From positions 1,550,001 through 1,614,000 of the forward strand of contig NZ_CP059154.1 in NCBI RefSeq assembly GCF_013456555.2: a stretch of 64,000 nt of DNA, written 5' to 3'. The stretch comes from Natrinema zhouii. GTDB lineage: Archaea; Halobacteriota; Halobacteria; Halobacteriales; Natrialbaceae. The notes beneath the pieces are model-generated. The model was not told where the DNA came from, searched no databases, and saw nothing but the letters and a program-made list of their open reading frames with translations. The position numbers were made by a program, and so were the translations under genes. This document shows, piece by piece, positions 1-8,483 of the stretch (the first letter of the stretch is position 1; the number at the start of each line of letters is the position of its first letter).

Positions 1-134
1 GTGCCGTCAGCGAACCGGAACTCGCCGAGGCCCGTTCGATCGTCGACCGGTTCCGCGACTCGCTCCCGTCGAGTGAACGACCCGACGCCGGCGACCTCGA
101 GTCCAACGATTCGAACAGCCGGATTGCGGACTGA
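1..134 (+). CDS. C-terminal end of an unidentified protein (partial)
   Basis: The gene begins before the window. Reading from base 3, an open frame of 43 codons ends at a TGA at 132-134. The visible tail is acidic and polar, rich in Glu, Asp, Ser and Arg, with no membrane segment and no motif I recognise. It is the only frame here with the acidic composition of haloarchaeal proteins; the longer frame-1 reading is Arg/Ser/Pro-rich and looks like a shadow. No function can be assigned from this fragment. Confidence 0.55.
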   Translation, partial: AVSEPELAEARSIVDRFRDSLPSSERPDAGDLESNDSNSRIAD

Positions 135-263
135 TCCCACGGTACCGCCACTATCGTCGCCACCGTTCGCCACTGGACGTCCGATCACACATCGACCATA
201 CAGCCGTCGTCCGAGCCGCTGCCATCGGCTCACATGAAATGATAAGTCACCTGACCATAAGAC

Positions 264-275
264 ATTTATAAATCA
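264..275 (+). promoter_or_regulatory. Archaeal TATA box for the DUF7344 gene
   Basis: The AT-rich stretch TTTATAAAT lies about 25-30 bases before the ATG at 296, inside otherwise GC-rich DNA. That spacing implies a leaderless or nearly leaderless transcript, and no Shine-Dalgarno sequence precedes the ATG. Inferred from sequence only. Confidence 0.6.
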
Positions 276-295
276 ATAAAGCAACATAATTTGCG

Positions 296-691
296 ATGTC
301 CGCTCCAAACAGTGCGCCCGTCGTCGACGTCGAGCGGTTCGTTCGGCTTACGAACGTCCCGCTCGACGAGGCGTATACACTCCTCTCGAACCCGCGGACC
401 CGTCTCACGCTCCACGTTCTCTCGACGTGTGAACCACCGCTCCCGGTCGACAGGCTGACCGATGCCGTCACCGGTCGGGACGACGCCGACGAACGCACCG
501 TCCGCGTCTCGCTAATGCACGTCGTCCTGCCGAAACTCGAGGCTCGCGACGTCCTCGAGTACGACCACAAGACGGACACGGTCCATCTGGAGCGACCCGT
601 CGTCGCCGTCGACGATCGGGTTGCGGAACTCGCCGGAACGGTTGATCCAGCGAGCAAACCGAGATCACAGCAGTGTGATTCCGCCGACTAG
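296..691 (+). CDS. DUF7344-type small winged-helix-like protein
   Basis: A 131-residue acidic soluble protein. Residues about 18-100 follow the haloarchaeal DUF7344 pattern: 'EAYTLLSNPRTRLTLHVL' at 25-42, an acidic stretch, then 'MHVVLPKLEARDVLEYD', which looks like the second half of a winged helix. Families of this type are presumed DNA-binding regulators, but no target is known here. It stands alone and converges with the cis-prenyltransferase-like gene, with which it shares 4 bases (688-691). The start is the ATG about 25 bases downstream of a clear TATA box. The family name is from memory; the HTH role is inference. Confidence 0.75.
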   Translation: MSAPNSAPVVDVERFVRLTNVPLDEAYTLLSNPRTRLTLHVLSTCEPPLPVDRLTDAVTGRDDADERTVRVSLMHVVLPKLEARDVLEYDHKTDTVHLERPVVAVDDRVAELAGTVDPASKPRSQQCDSAD

Positions 692-1362
692 CGACCGTAT
701 CGTCGCGATCGATTGCAGTACTCGCGGACTGCCCGGAGAAAGTCACGTTTGCGGAAGTCCCGCCAGTTAATGTCAGTGAAGTACAGCTCGGAGTAGACCG
801 ACTGCCAGATCATGAAATCCGAGAGCCGCTCCGCGCCGGTCTTGATCACCAGATCCGGCTCCGACGGGAACACGAGGTGATCCTCGACGTGTTCGTCGCC
901 GATCTCGTCGGGATCGAGGTCACCCGACTCGACCCGTTCGGCGAGGGTTCGCACCGCGCTCGTGAACTCGTGTTTCCCGCCCAGGCCGATCCCGATCCGG
1001 ATCGGCGCGTCCGCACGCGCCCTGTCGTCAGGACCGCGAACGGCGATCGACCGCGGCGCATCGATCGTCTCGAGTTCGCGCTGTAAGGCCGGCACCGCCG
1101 CTGCATCGAGGACGCTCACGTAGACGGTCACCTGCGAGGCGTACTCGACGGCCCATTCGAAGAAGTCCGTCAGCGTCTCGTAGGCACCGCGTTCGAGCAG
1201 GTCTCGTTCGGTGATCACGAGCGCGACGTGGTCGGGCGGGTCGCCGTCGTGACGGCTAATTCGGAGGGCGAGATACCGTTCGTACAATCCCACACGCGTG
1301 AGTTTCCCGGCAACTGTGATACGAGTTACGGGTTTCGTCAGCCGCCGAGCACCGATACGCAT
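688..1362 (-). CDS. Undecaprenyl diphosphate synthase-like (cis-prenyltransferase) protein, catalytic motif altered
   Basis: A 224-residue protein related to the UppS/DHDDS family, which condenses isopentenyl diphosphate onto allylic diphosphates to make polyprenyl carriers. The C-terminal family signature is clear at about 174-203: 'DLVIKTGAERLSDFMIWQ' followed by 'YSELYFTD', matching the usual RTSGE-RxSNF and SELYF blocks. The N-terminal block is not normal. After 'HVALVI' at about residue 45, where UppS has the MDGN-R-WA motif with its catalytic Asp, this protein has 'TERDLLERG'. It may have lost catalysis or act as a partner subunit. It is divergent from the DUF92 gene 89 bases away, which fits a polyprenol or isoprenoid context. 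The family is clear; the activity is doubtful. Confidence 0.8.
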   Translation of the reverse strand: MRIGARRLTKPVTRITVAGKLTRVGLYERYLALRISRHDGDPPDHVALVITERDLLERGAYETLTDFFEWAVEYASQVTVYVSVLDAAAVPALQRELETIDAPRSIAVRGPDDRARADAPIRIGIGLGGKHEFTSAVRTLAERVESGDLDPDEIGDEHVEDHLVFPSEPDLVIKTGAERLSDFMIWQSVYSELYFTDINWRDFRKRDFLRAVREYCNRSRRYGR

Positions 1363-1451
1363 GGTCTGAATACGCCGCTAAACGCGGTGAGAACCGACTC
1401 GAACCGGGTTCACGAACCTTGAAGTAATCGCCACAGAAAGGGATCGATATC

Positions 1452-2777
1452 GTGACAGCACCCGTTCGGCGAGCCGGCGTGTTTGCGGTCCTCTGTACGC
1501 TCTCGCTGTCCGTTCCGCTCATCAACCCGCGAGTGGCGGCCGTCGTCGCCGGTGTCGTCCTCCTGGGTGCCTACGTCATCACCGACGGACCGCTCTTCGA
1601 CCTGCTCGCCTACCCGGGCGATTACGAGGATTCACGGCTCTACGGCCTCATCACGTTCGCTCTCGCAGCGGTCGCGCTCGGACTCATGGCGACCGCGACG
1701 TCGATGCCGGTCGCCGTCTTCGTCGGCACCATCCTGCTGGTCGGCTACGGCAACCTCGGCGAGCAACTGGTCAGACTGCAAACGGATACTGCTGTCGTCC
1801 GCGTCGGGAGCTTCTGTCTCGCGGCGAGCACCGCTGCCGTCGCCGGGCAGGTGCTCACCCATTCGCTTATCGGTGATGCCGTCGCACCCGCATTGCCGCT
1901 AGTTGTCTTCCTGGCAGCCAGCGGTGCGTTTCTCGCCGCGCTCCTTCGCGACATCCTGTTGCCCTCCGACGATCCGATCATCGCGCTCTCGGTCGGCCTC
2001 CTGCTCTGGCTGCTCGCGGAACTCGAGCCGAATATCGCCGTCGGTGAGGTCGCCATCGCTCTCGCCATCACGGTCGCCTTCGGATATGCTTCGTACGCCC
2101 TCGACACCGCCTCCATCGCGGGAATGCTCACCGGGATCTTGCTTGGGCTGTTGACGATTGTGCTCGGCGGCTACGGCTGGTTCGCCGTCCTCATCTCCTT
2201 TTTCGCCATTGGCGGCCTCTCGACGAAGTTCCGCTACGAACGGAAGACGGAACTCGGCGTCGCCGAGGACAACAACGGGGCCCGGGGGAGCGGGAACGTC
2301 CTCGGCAACGCTGCCATTGGCGTCGTCGCGGTGCTCGGCTACGCGGCCAGTGACGCCGGCCTCCTCCCTCGAGAACCCGAACTGTTCCTCTTCGCCTTCG
2401 CCGGTTCGATCGCGACCGCGATGAGCGACACCCTCTCGAGCGAGATCGGCAGCGTCTTCGAACGGCCGCGGCTGATCACCACCCTCGAGCCGGTCGATCC
2501 CGGGACGGACGGCGGCGTCACCTGGCAGGGAGAACTCGCTGGCGTCGTCGGCGCGGCGGTCGTCGCCGCGATCGCGTACGGGTTCTTCCCCGAAGTCGAA
2601 CTCCTCGGCGCGGCGATCATCGTCGCCGCGGGTATCGCCGGCATGACCGTCGATAGCCTGCTCGGCGCGACCCTCGAGGGATCGGTGCTGGGCAATCAGG
2701 GCGTGAACTTCCTCGCGACGCTGTCCGGCGCACTCGTCAGCGCCCTGCTGGTGCTCTCGTTTGCCGTCTTCGGCTGA
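1452..2777 (+). CDS. DUF92 family integral membrane protein
   Basis: A 441-residue, highly hydrophobic protein with about ten to twelve membrane segments. The C-terminal half carries the DUF92 core, with 'GARGSGNVLGNAAIG' near 276-290, 'DTLSSEIGSVF' near 325-335 and 'TVDSLLGATLEGS' near 398-410. The family includes plant VTE6 (phytyl-phosphate kinase) and TMEM19; archaeal members are uncharacterised and may phosphorylate isoprenoid alcohols. The start is a GTG; an in-frame upstream alternative is not evident. The divergent neighbour is a cis-prenyltransferase-like gene, supporting a role in polyprenol metabolism. The membrane topology is visible in the sequence; the kinase role is inference. 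Confidence 0.8.
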   Translation: MTAPVRRAGVFAVLCTLSLSVPLINPRVAAVVAGVVLLGAYVITDGPLFDLLAYPGDYEDSRLYGLITFALAAVALGLMATATSMPVAVFVGTILLVGYGNLGEQLVRLQTDTAVVRVGSFCLAASTAAVAGQVLTHSLIGDAVAPALPLVVFLAASGAFLAALLRDILLPSDDPIIALSVGLLLWLLAELEPNIAVGEVAIALAITVAFGYASYALDTASIAGMLTGILLGLLTIVLGGYGWFAVLISFFAIGGLSTKFRYERKTELGVAEDNNGARGSGNVLGNAAIGVVAVLGYAASDAGLLPREPELFLFAFAGSIATAMSDTLSSEIGSVFERPRLITTLEPVDPGTDGGVTWQGELAGVVGAAVVAAIAYGFFPEVELLGAAIIVAAGIAGMTVDSLLGATLEGSVLGNQGVNFLATLSGALVSALLVLSFAVFG

Positions 2778-2843
2778 TATCGGAGCAGGCAACCTACCGA
2801 TCGCTCGGCTGTTCTGGCATCGCAACCACCCAGCCGCCGAAAA

Positions 2844-4289
2844 TCAGTTCGTCTCCGTCTCCGGGGGCTGCTCGGCGACCTCGTCGATCGAGTGGATCCG
2901 AACGCTCGTCGGCCGCTTCGTAAACTGTCCGAGCGAGCGCGCGATGATCCGGTCGACGCCGCGGTCGGCAGCCAGATCGAGGAGTCGCTGGTCGAGGATC
3001 GCGTCGAGGACGACCGTCGTGGGCACGGTCTCGAGGCCCTCGAGCGCCTCGTACGCCTCACTCGCATCGGCGTCGTCGATCGGGTCGGCGTCGGCGTCGA
3101 GAAATCGAACTCGACCGGTGTCCGCCCGAACGACCGCGGTTGCGTGCCCGTAGACCGTCTCGGGGCCGCGTTCGGCGTCAGTCGTGGAGTCGGCGGTGTC
3201 GGCGGCGTCGTCGCGTCGTGTCGGTTCCGAATCGGTTTCGGCCGCCGTTCCGGATACGTCCTGTTGCGGTCGACTCGTCGTCGCTCGTTCGGCGTCGGCC
3301 GTCGTCGGAGTCTCGACGCCCTCGTGCGAGTCGGTGGCCGACTCCGTCTGCGCGGCCGACTCGATGGAGCGGTCGCGGTCGGAATCCGCCTCGTCCGTCG
3401 ATGACGCAGTCGGCAGTTCCGACGGCGGCGGTGCCGGCGTCGTACTACCGTCGGTCGCGGCGACCGCCTCCCGGGGTTCGTTCAGTTCCGAGACGGTTTC
3501 GTAGGGGATCTTGTTCCGGAGGGCGGCGAACAGTTCGTGGTGGTCCAGGTCCTCGACGGAGCTGTCGGCGGGCGCGAAGGCGACGTAATCGACGTCGCCG
3601 ACCTGCGCGAGTTCCTCGAGGATGAGGTCGCCGCCGCGGTCGCCGTCGAGGAAAGCCGTGACGGTGCGGTGACGGGTGAGTTCGGCCACCGCGTCGGGAA
3701 CGCTCGTCCCCTCGACCGCGATGGCGTTTTTGATGCCGTACTTGAGCATGGTGAGCACGTCGGAGCGGCCCTCGACGACGATGATGGCGTCGCTGTCCGT
3801 GACCCGGGGCCCGGCGGGGAGCCCCTCGTACTCGGTGATGTCCTCGACGCGGACGTGCTGGCGCACCTCCGCGAGGATCTCTTCGGAGGACATGATCGTA
3901 TCGTCGAACCCCGTCCGCAGCAGTTCCTTCGCGCGATCGACGACGTCCTTTCGCTTCGCCGCACGGACGTCCTCGATCTCGCGCACCTCGAGGTCGGCTC
4001 GACAGGGGCCGACTCGGGTGATCGTCTCGAGGGAGGCGGCGAGGGTGGCGGTTTCGACCTTGTCGAGGCTGGTGGCGATCGTTACCTGCCCGTGGGACTG
4101 GCCGCCGGTGCTCGAGATTTCGACGTCGATACGACCGACTTTGCTCGACTGGCGGAGGTCACGGAGGTCGAGCTCGTCGCCGAGCAGGCCTTCGGTTTGC
4201 CCGAAGATCGCACCGACGACGTCGCTTCGCTCGACGACTCCGTCAGTCGTCACGTCCGCGTGAATGAGATATTTCGAGGTGTCTTCCAT
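2844..4289 (-). CDS. dnaG: Archaeal DnaG-type primase
   Basis: A 481-residue archaeal DnaG homologue, an RNA primase related to bacterial DnaG and, in archaea, also associated with the exosome. The Toprim domain is clear at about 165-245, with 'IIVVEGRSDVLTMLKYG' giving the catalytic Glu and 'TAFLDGDRGGDLILEEL' giving the DxD-like acidic pair. A low-complexity Asp/Thr/Ser-rich linker (about 270-385) is followed by the conserved archaeal C-terminal domain. The open frame extends 66 codons upstream to 4487, but I place the start at 4289 ('MEDTSKYLIH'), the conserved archaeal N-terminus; the upstream part is Pro/Arg-rich and lacks homology. A TATA-like site lies near 4343-4352. Confidence 0.95.
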   Translation of the reverse strand: MEDTSKYLIHADVTTDGVVERSDVVGAIFGQTEGLLGDELDLRDLRQSSKVGRIDVEISSTGGQSHGQVTIATSLDKVETATLAASLETITRVGPCRADLEVREIEDVRAAKRKDVVDRAKELLRTGFDDTIMSSEEILAEVRQHVRVEDITEYEGLPAGPRVTDSDAIIVVEGRSDVLTMLKYGIKNAIAVEGTSVPDAVAELTRHRTVTAFLDGDRGGDLILEELAQVGDVDYVAFAPADSSVEDLDHHELFAALRNKIPYETVSELNEPREAVAATDGSTTPAPPPSELPTASSTDEADSDRDRSIESAAQTESATDSHEGVETPTTADAERATTSRPQQDVSGTAAETDSEPTRRDDAADTADSTTDAERGPETVYGHATAVVRADTGRVRFLDADADPIDDADASEAYEALEGLETVPTTVVLDAILDQRLLDLAADRGVDRIIARSLGQFTKRPTSVRIHSIDEVAEQPPETETN

Positions 4290-4342
4290 TGGAGATCTGT
4301 CCCCGGGAGGGGCGGTGACGCGGGTATCGCGTACAGAGACCG

Positions 4343-4352
4343 ATTTATATGC
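4343..4352 (-). promoter_or_regulatory. TATA-like promoter upstream of dnaG
   Basis: On the reverse strand the sequence reads GCATATAAATC about 55 bases before the dnaG ATG at 4289. It is AT-rich in a GC-rich setting. It supports the shorter start, because the longer open frame to 4487 would place this box inside the gene. Transcription start not verified. Confidence 0.45.
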
Positions 4353-4508
4353 AATTTCGGTCGTGGGGGGCAAATAGCTGTTGACCTCCACAGACGTTGG
4401 GCGGACTCGATCGAACGGTCGGTATCTCTCAGCGGAGACGGCTCGAGTTGGACCACTCGATAGAGATGGGAATGGAGCAGTGGGCACTGGGGAGAACGAG
4501 TGAGACGA

Positions 4509-4646
4509 AGTGTCCTGCTATCGTGGCAACAGGGAACCGCCACGCCCTCCCCAGCCGATTCGCTCATCCCTCGCGCATATACAGCCCGCGGTTCGCTGTC
4601 CGCTCACCGCGGTCCAGCGCGCGCCACCGCGCCGGTTGATTGGTCT
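4509..4646 (+). repeat. Dispersed noncoding element, copy 1 (short form)
   Basis: This stretch shares two conserved blocks with the reverse complement of 41655-41921. The left block starts GTGTCCTGC, contains CGTGGCAACAGGGAA and ends CCTCCCCAGCCGATT. The right block contains TCACCGCGG, GCGCGCCACCGC and a GGTTGA...GTCT end. The interior is only about 45 bases here but about 170 bases in copy 2. It lies between dnaG and the membrane-bound HTH gene, in the 411-base stretch 4290-4700 that otherwise holds only the dnaG promoter. No coding potential is convincing. Similar strings recur in haloarchaeal genomes as far as I recall; I cannot confirm this here. Confidence 0.6.
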
Positions 4647-4700
4647 GGAGCGATCCATATTTCCTCGTTGTGAGCAGAAACATAGTTCGAATCGCTCCGC

Positions 4701-5513
4701 TCAGTACGTCGGCCGATACCAGTACCAGTAGAGCAGAACTGCAAGCAGGACGACGAGTCCGCCGAGGAAGAAGAGTAATCCGGGCGGGACGGTACCCAGC
4801 ACTGCCTCCGTCGCTTCCATACCGCCGTCGGACGCGTTCTGGGCCGTCTCGTTACCGGCATCGAGTGCCGAATCGGACGCTCCCGCATCGCCGCTGCTGG
4901 GCTGCTCGGTTCCGTTGACGGTAGAAATCCCGACGTCGCCGTCGCTCGAGCCGGTTCCCACCTCAGCGTCGGTCGTCTCCGCTTCGTTTGTCGACTGCGA
5001 TCCACCGTCGCCGTCAGTCCCGCCCGATCCCGCCGGCTGTGCCCCGCTGTCGTCCGTTCCGGCCCCGGTCGGCGCGAGCCAGCGCGTGAGTGCGTACTGA
5101 ACCAGCAGACTCCCGCCAGCCAGCGCGCCGATACCGCCGATGAATCGGGAGAGCGCTTCCCGCAACTGCGTCGCCCGCGACTCGTCGCTCGTCACGATCA
5201 GCGCACCGTCCGTCGTCGTGTAGACGCTCATTTCGTTACCGCGCGAGGAGTACCAGGTGTCGACCACCTCGACGAGCCCCGCGCCCTCGAGGTTCTCGAG
5301 GTGGTAGCGAACGTTCTGGATCGAGGAGTCGATCGCGTCGGCGATGTCGCTCGGTGTGCCGGGTTCCTCGTCGAGACGCGCGTAGATCCGCCGGGCCGTC
5401 GTCGAGGAGAGCGCGCTGAAGACCGCATCGGCGTCCTCCCCCTCGAGATCGACGACGCGGGGTTGGCCCTCTTCGGCGGCCGTCTCGGAGCGAAAGGGAA
5501 ACAGACGGGCCAT
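4701..5513 (-). CDS. Membrane-anchored ArsR-like winged-helix protein
   Basis: A 270-residue protein with an N-terminal winged helix (about 25-105). The recognition region is visible in 'GTPSDIADAIDSSIQNV' and 'YHLENLEGAGLVEVVDTWY'. A hydrophobic segment at about 123-143 follows, then a long Asp/Ser/Gly/Thr-rich linker (about 150-235), and a second membrane segment at about 240-262 ending 'LLYWYWYRPTY'. The layout suggests a DNA-binding domain held at the cytoplasmic face with an extracytoplasmic acidic loop between two membrane helices, perhaps a one-component sensor. The start is the ATG at 5513; the reverse-strand AT-rich sequence near 5545-5551 (CATATA, read GGGTATATG) is a plausible TATA box about 35 bases upstream. 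Regulatory targets are unknown. Confidence 0.8.
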   Translation of the reverse strand: MARLFPFRSETAAEEGQPRVVDLEGEDADAVFSALSSTTARRIYARLDEEPGTPSDIADAIDSSIQNVRYHLENLEGAGLVEVVDTWYSSRGNEMSVYTTTDGALIVTSDESRATQLREALSRFIGGIGALAGGSLLVQYALTRWLAPTGAGTDDSGAQPAGSGGTDGDGGSQSTNEAETTDAEVGTGSSDGDVGISTVNGTEQPSSGDAGASDSALDAGNETAQNASDGGMEATEAVLGTVPPGLLFFLGGLVVLLAVLLYWYWYRPTY

Positions 5514-5544
5514 ACTGAGTTCGATATCTACTCTCTGTCAAACT

Positions 5545-5554
5545 CATATACCCT
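5545..5554 (-). promoter_or_regulatory. TATA-like promoter of the membrane-anchored HTH gene
   Basis: The reverse strand reads GGGTATATGAG about 35 bases before the ATG at 5513, next to a run of A on that strand. It is the only AT-rich core near the start. Position only; the transcription start is inferred. Confidence 0.4.
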
Positions 5555-5689
5555 TTTTCCTCGGTGAAAGACCGATTTCACCTATCGAAAACTGGCGGAC
5601 GCGAACGCTGTCCGGGACTGATGAACAATTCTCTTCGAAACCGGACTTCGAACAGTAAGAACTACCCATATCGAGACGAACCGTCGGGT

Positions 5690-5968
5690 ATGCGCCGAAC
5701 TGAACTGGGGCTCTGGATCGCGGTCGCCGTCGTCCTCGCCGGACTCGCGGTGCCGTGGTTCCTGTGGGGATCGGCGACGGTCGTCGCCGGCCTGCCGGTG
5801 TGGCTCTGGTGGCACGTCGGCTGGATGGGACTCGCATCGGTCGTCTTCTGGGTATTCACCCAGCGCGCGTGGGGGATCGGCATCGAAACGGCAGGGGACC
5901 CGGGCGAGTCCCAACCGGAACGAGCCGATCCCGGACGGCGAACGAACGCCGGCGGTGATCCGCCGTGA
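5690..5968 (+). CDS. DUF3311 small membrane protein, partner of the SSS symporter
   Basis: A 92-residue protein with two membrane helices ('LWIAVAVVLAGLAVPWFLW' near 7-25 and 'WWHVGWMGLASVVFWVFT' near 39-56), then a polar Pro/Asp/Arg tail. This is the DUF3311 layout, a small protein commonly encoded directly before a sodium:solute symporter and presumed to assist it. The open frame extends back to 5564, but the ATG at 5690 ('MRRTELGLW') gives the family's N-terminus. The stop overlaps the next start by 4 bases (5965-5968), indicating translational coupling. The accessory role is inference. Confidence 0.8.
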   Translation: MRRTELGLWIAVAVVLAGLAVPWFLWGSATVVAGLPVWLWWHVGWMGLASVVFWVFTQRAWGIGIETAGDPGESQPERADPGRRTNAGGDPP

Positions 5969-7443
5969 GGGCGATCACGATCCAACTGACGATCATCGTG
6001 GGCTACCTCCTGATCGCGCTCGCGGTCGGGTTGGTCGCCTACCGGCTGACCGACCGCACCGCCGAGGACTTCTATCTCGCGAGCAGAACGCTCGGAACGG
6101 TCGTCCTGCTCTTTACGACGTTCGCAACGCTGCTGTCCGCGTTCACTTTCTTCGCTGGGCCGAACATCGCCTACGCGCAGGGGCCCGAGTGGATCCTGGT
6201 CATGGGGCTGATGGACGGCATCATCTTCGCCGTTCTCTGGTACGTGATCGGCTACAAGCAGTGGCTGCTCGGCCGGCGCTACGGCTACGTCACGCTCGGC
6301 GAGATGCTCGGCGATCGCTTCGGGTCGCGGTGGCTCCGCGGTCTGGTCGCCGGCGTCAGCCTCCTCTGGCTCTTTCCGTACGTCATGCTCCAGCAGGTCG
6401 GGGCCGGCACCGCGCTCGAGGCGCTTACCGAGGGCGCGGTCCCCTACGCCGCGGGGGCCGGCCTGATCACGGCGTTCATGATCCTCTACGTCGTCGTCGC
6501 CGGAATGCGCGGGATCGCTTGGACCGACACGCTACAGGGCGCGTTCATGCTGATCACGACCTGGATCGCCCTGCTGTGGGTGCTCGCGGCCGTCGGTGGC
6601 CCCGGTGCTGCGACCGAGGCCCTCGCGTCGAACCCGGAGACCGGCGAGTTCCTATCGCTGGGCAGCGGCTACTACACGCCCCAGATGATCCTCTCGACGG
6701 CGATCACGATCGGTTTCGGCGTCGCAATGTTCCCGCAGGTCAACCAGCGCTTCTTCGCCGCGGGCTCGAAAACGGTGCTCAAGCGCTCCTTTGCCCTCTG
6801 GCCGATTCTCTGTGTCCTCCTCTTCGTCCCATCGTTCATGCTCGGGGCGTGGGCCGCCGGCCTCGAGGTCGCGGTTCCCGAGGGCGCGAACGTCCTCCCG
6901 TTAGTCCTCGCGGAGTACACGCCGACGTGGTTCGCCGCGCTCGTCATCGCTGGCGCGATGGCCGCGATGATGTCCTCTTCGGACTCGATGTTGCTTTCAG
7001 GGTCGTCGTACTTCACGCGGGACATTTACCGACCGTTCATTGAACAAGAGCTCTCCGACCGCCGGGAGGACCTGTTGGCCCGCGGCGGGGTCGTCGTCTT
7101 CGCGACCGCGGCCTTCATCGCCAGCCTGCAGCGGCCCGCGACGCTGTTCGAACTCGGCGAGGCGGCCTTCAGCGGCTTCGCCCAGCTCGCGCTGCCGGTC
7201 CTGCTCGCGCTCTACTGGCGGAAGGTCACGCGAGCCGGCATTACCGCCGGCATCGGCGTCAGTCAGCTCTTCTACATCTCGAGTCTCTTCCTCGCGTTCG
7301 TCCCGGGCACCTACGCGGGCTGGACGGCCGGCATCGTCGGGATGGGCCTCGGGCTGATCGTCACTGTCGTCGTCTCGCTGCTCACGTCGCCGGCGGCCGA
7401 CGAACGGCACGCGATCTACTTCGACGGGTTGGGCGCGGACTGA
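5965..7443 (+). CDS. Sodium:solute symporter (SSS family)
   Basis: A 492-residue integral membrane protein with about 13 helices, of the SSS family (PF00474), which uses the sodium gradient to import organic solutes. Recognisable features are 'DFYLASRTLGTVVLLFTTFAT' trimmed at the N-terminus (about 32-51), 'GEMLGDRFGSRWLRG' near 113-127, 'GIAWTDTLQGAFM' near 187-199 and 'AAMMSSSDSMLLSGSSYFTR' near 333-352. The last is the sodium-site helix region. The GTG start overlaps the DUF3311 gene by 4 bases. The substrate cannot be told from sequence; pantothenate, acetate or an amino acid are all possible. Confidence 0.9.
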   Translation: MRAITIQLTIIVGYLLIALAVGLVAYRLTDRTAEDFYLASRTLGTVVLLFTTFATLLSAFTFFAGPNIAYAQGPEWILVMGLMDGIIFAVLWYVIGYKQWLLGRRYGYVTLGEMLGDRFGSRWLRGLVAGVSLLWLFPYVMLQQVGAGTALEALTEGAVPYAAGAGLITAFMILYVVVAGMRGIAWTDTLQGAFMLITTWIALLWVLAAVGGPGAATEALASNPETGEFLSLGSGYYTPQMILSTAITIGFGVAMFPQVNQRFFAAGSKTVLKRSFALWPILCVLLFVPSFMLGAWAAGLEVAVPEGANVLPLVLAEYTPTWFAALVIAGAMAAMMSSSDSMLLSGSSYFTRDIYRPFIEQELSDRREDLLARGGVVVFATAAFIASLQRPATLFELGEAAFSGFAQLALPVLLALYWRKVTRAGITAGIGVSQLFYISSLFLAFVPGTYAGWTAGIVGMGLGLIVTVVVSLLTSPAADERHAIYFDGLGAD

Positions 7444-7494
7444 TCGGGCGCGGAACCGTCACGCCGAAAGGCCCAGCCCACATACGCGCTGCTG

Positions 7495-8157
7495 ATGGCA
7501 ATCGACCTGCCGCCCCCCGTCGCCGACGACTGGCGTCGCCTCGGCGACCGAACCGACGAACGCAGTCTCTCGCTCGCGACGGTCACCGCCGAGACGACCG
7601 TCTTCGAACATCGACCGACCGCCGACGCGCTCAAGCGGCTCCGTTCCGGCGGCGACATCCCGGCTCGATCGCTGTTCACCGTCGATCTGCAGATCAGTCC
7701 TTCCTTATCCGCTATCGGGCTCTCCTCGGCCGACGCCCTCGAGATGGCCGCCCCGAAAGCCCGCGAGCAGTTCGTCGACACGGTCGAGGACGACGGCATC
7801 GCCGTCGGCGAGGAACGCGCGAGCGAATACATCGATCGGCCGGACGGGGCCATCGGCCATCTCACCGTGCTCGAGGTCGCGTATCCGACTGACTCAGGAG
7901 CGGTGGCCGACGACGCTGAGCGAACGGACGGCGGTGACGCCACCGACGCCGAACCCGCGACGATCGACGCCGAGGCCCACGTCGCCGTCTGGCCCGCCGC
8001 CGACGCGTACGTGATGGCCGGCGGGATTCTCCCGCTCGAGGCACCCGACGGTGCTGACCTGCTGGCAGCCGCCCTCGACGTGGACCCGGATCGGGACCGC
8101 GAGGCGATCGTGGATCTGTTTCGGGGGCTCGAGCTCGAGATCGCGGCAGACGACTGA
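7495..8157 (+). CDS. Uncharacterised haloarchaeal protein
   Basis: A 220-residue acidic soluble protein that I do not recognise. It opens 'MAIDLPPPVADDWRRLGDRT' and has two apparently conserved parts (about 1-125 and 160-220) separated by an Asp/Ala/Thr-rich linker at about 130-160. There is no signal peptide, membrane helix or cysteine motif. It starts 51 bases after the symporter gene on the same strand, so it could be co-transcribed with it. The ATG at 7495 is the first in frame after the preceding stop. It is a real gene by length, composition and frame bias; no function is proposed. Confidence 0.7.
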   Translation: MAIDLPPPVADDWRRLGDRTDERSLSLATVTAETTVFEHRPTADALKRLRSGGDIPARSLFTVDLQISPSLSAIGLSSADALEMAAPKAREQFVDTVEDDGIAVGEERASEYIDRPDGAIGHLTVLEVAYPTDSGAVADDAERTDGGDATDAEPATIDAEAHVAVWPAADAYVMAGGILPLEAPDGADLLAAALDVDPDRDREAIVDLFRGLELEIAADD

Positions 8158-8205
8158 TCGTCCCTCCATCGAAATTAGTAATAGGTCGAACGTCGATCCG
8201 CCGAT

Positions 8206-8433
8206 ATGGCACACTATAGCGGTCGTGACTACTCGGCGCTGGCGAAGACCGGCTTCTTTCTCGGGCTCGCCCTCTTCGTCGTCGGGACAGGAAGCGAACT
8301 GATCGGGCACGCGATGTTCGGCTCCCTCCCCCAGTGGGAGAACACGCTGTTTTTCGCGCTGACGATAATCGGCTTCGCCATCGGGTTCGCTTCGCCGTTC
8401 GTGTTCGGCATTATCATGCCGCTCACGGAGTGA
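8206..8433 (+). CDS. Small two-helix membrane protein
   Basis: A 75-residue protein with two hydrophobic segments ('GFFLGLALFVVGTGSELIG' near 16-34 and 'LFFALTIIGFAIGFASPFVF' near 48-67). The short N-terminus contains 'YSGRDY'. A small AT-rich tract (ATTAGTAATAGG) sits 20-30 bases before the ATG and could be its promoter. Proteins of this shape are common in haloarchaea without known function. It is the last intact gene before the scarred islet at 8434-9995. Confidence 0.7.
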   Translation: MAHYSGRDYSALAKTGFFLGLALFVVGTGSELIGHAMFGSLPQWENTLFFALTIIGFAIGFASPFVFGIIMPLTE

Positions 8434-8483
8434 CGCGGCCGACGACTCGGTGCTTTTGTAATGGCCCCGTCCAACTGTCGACC

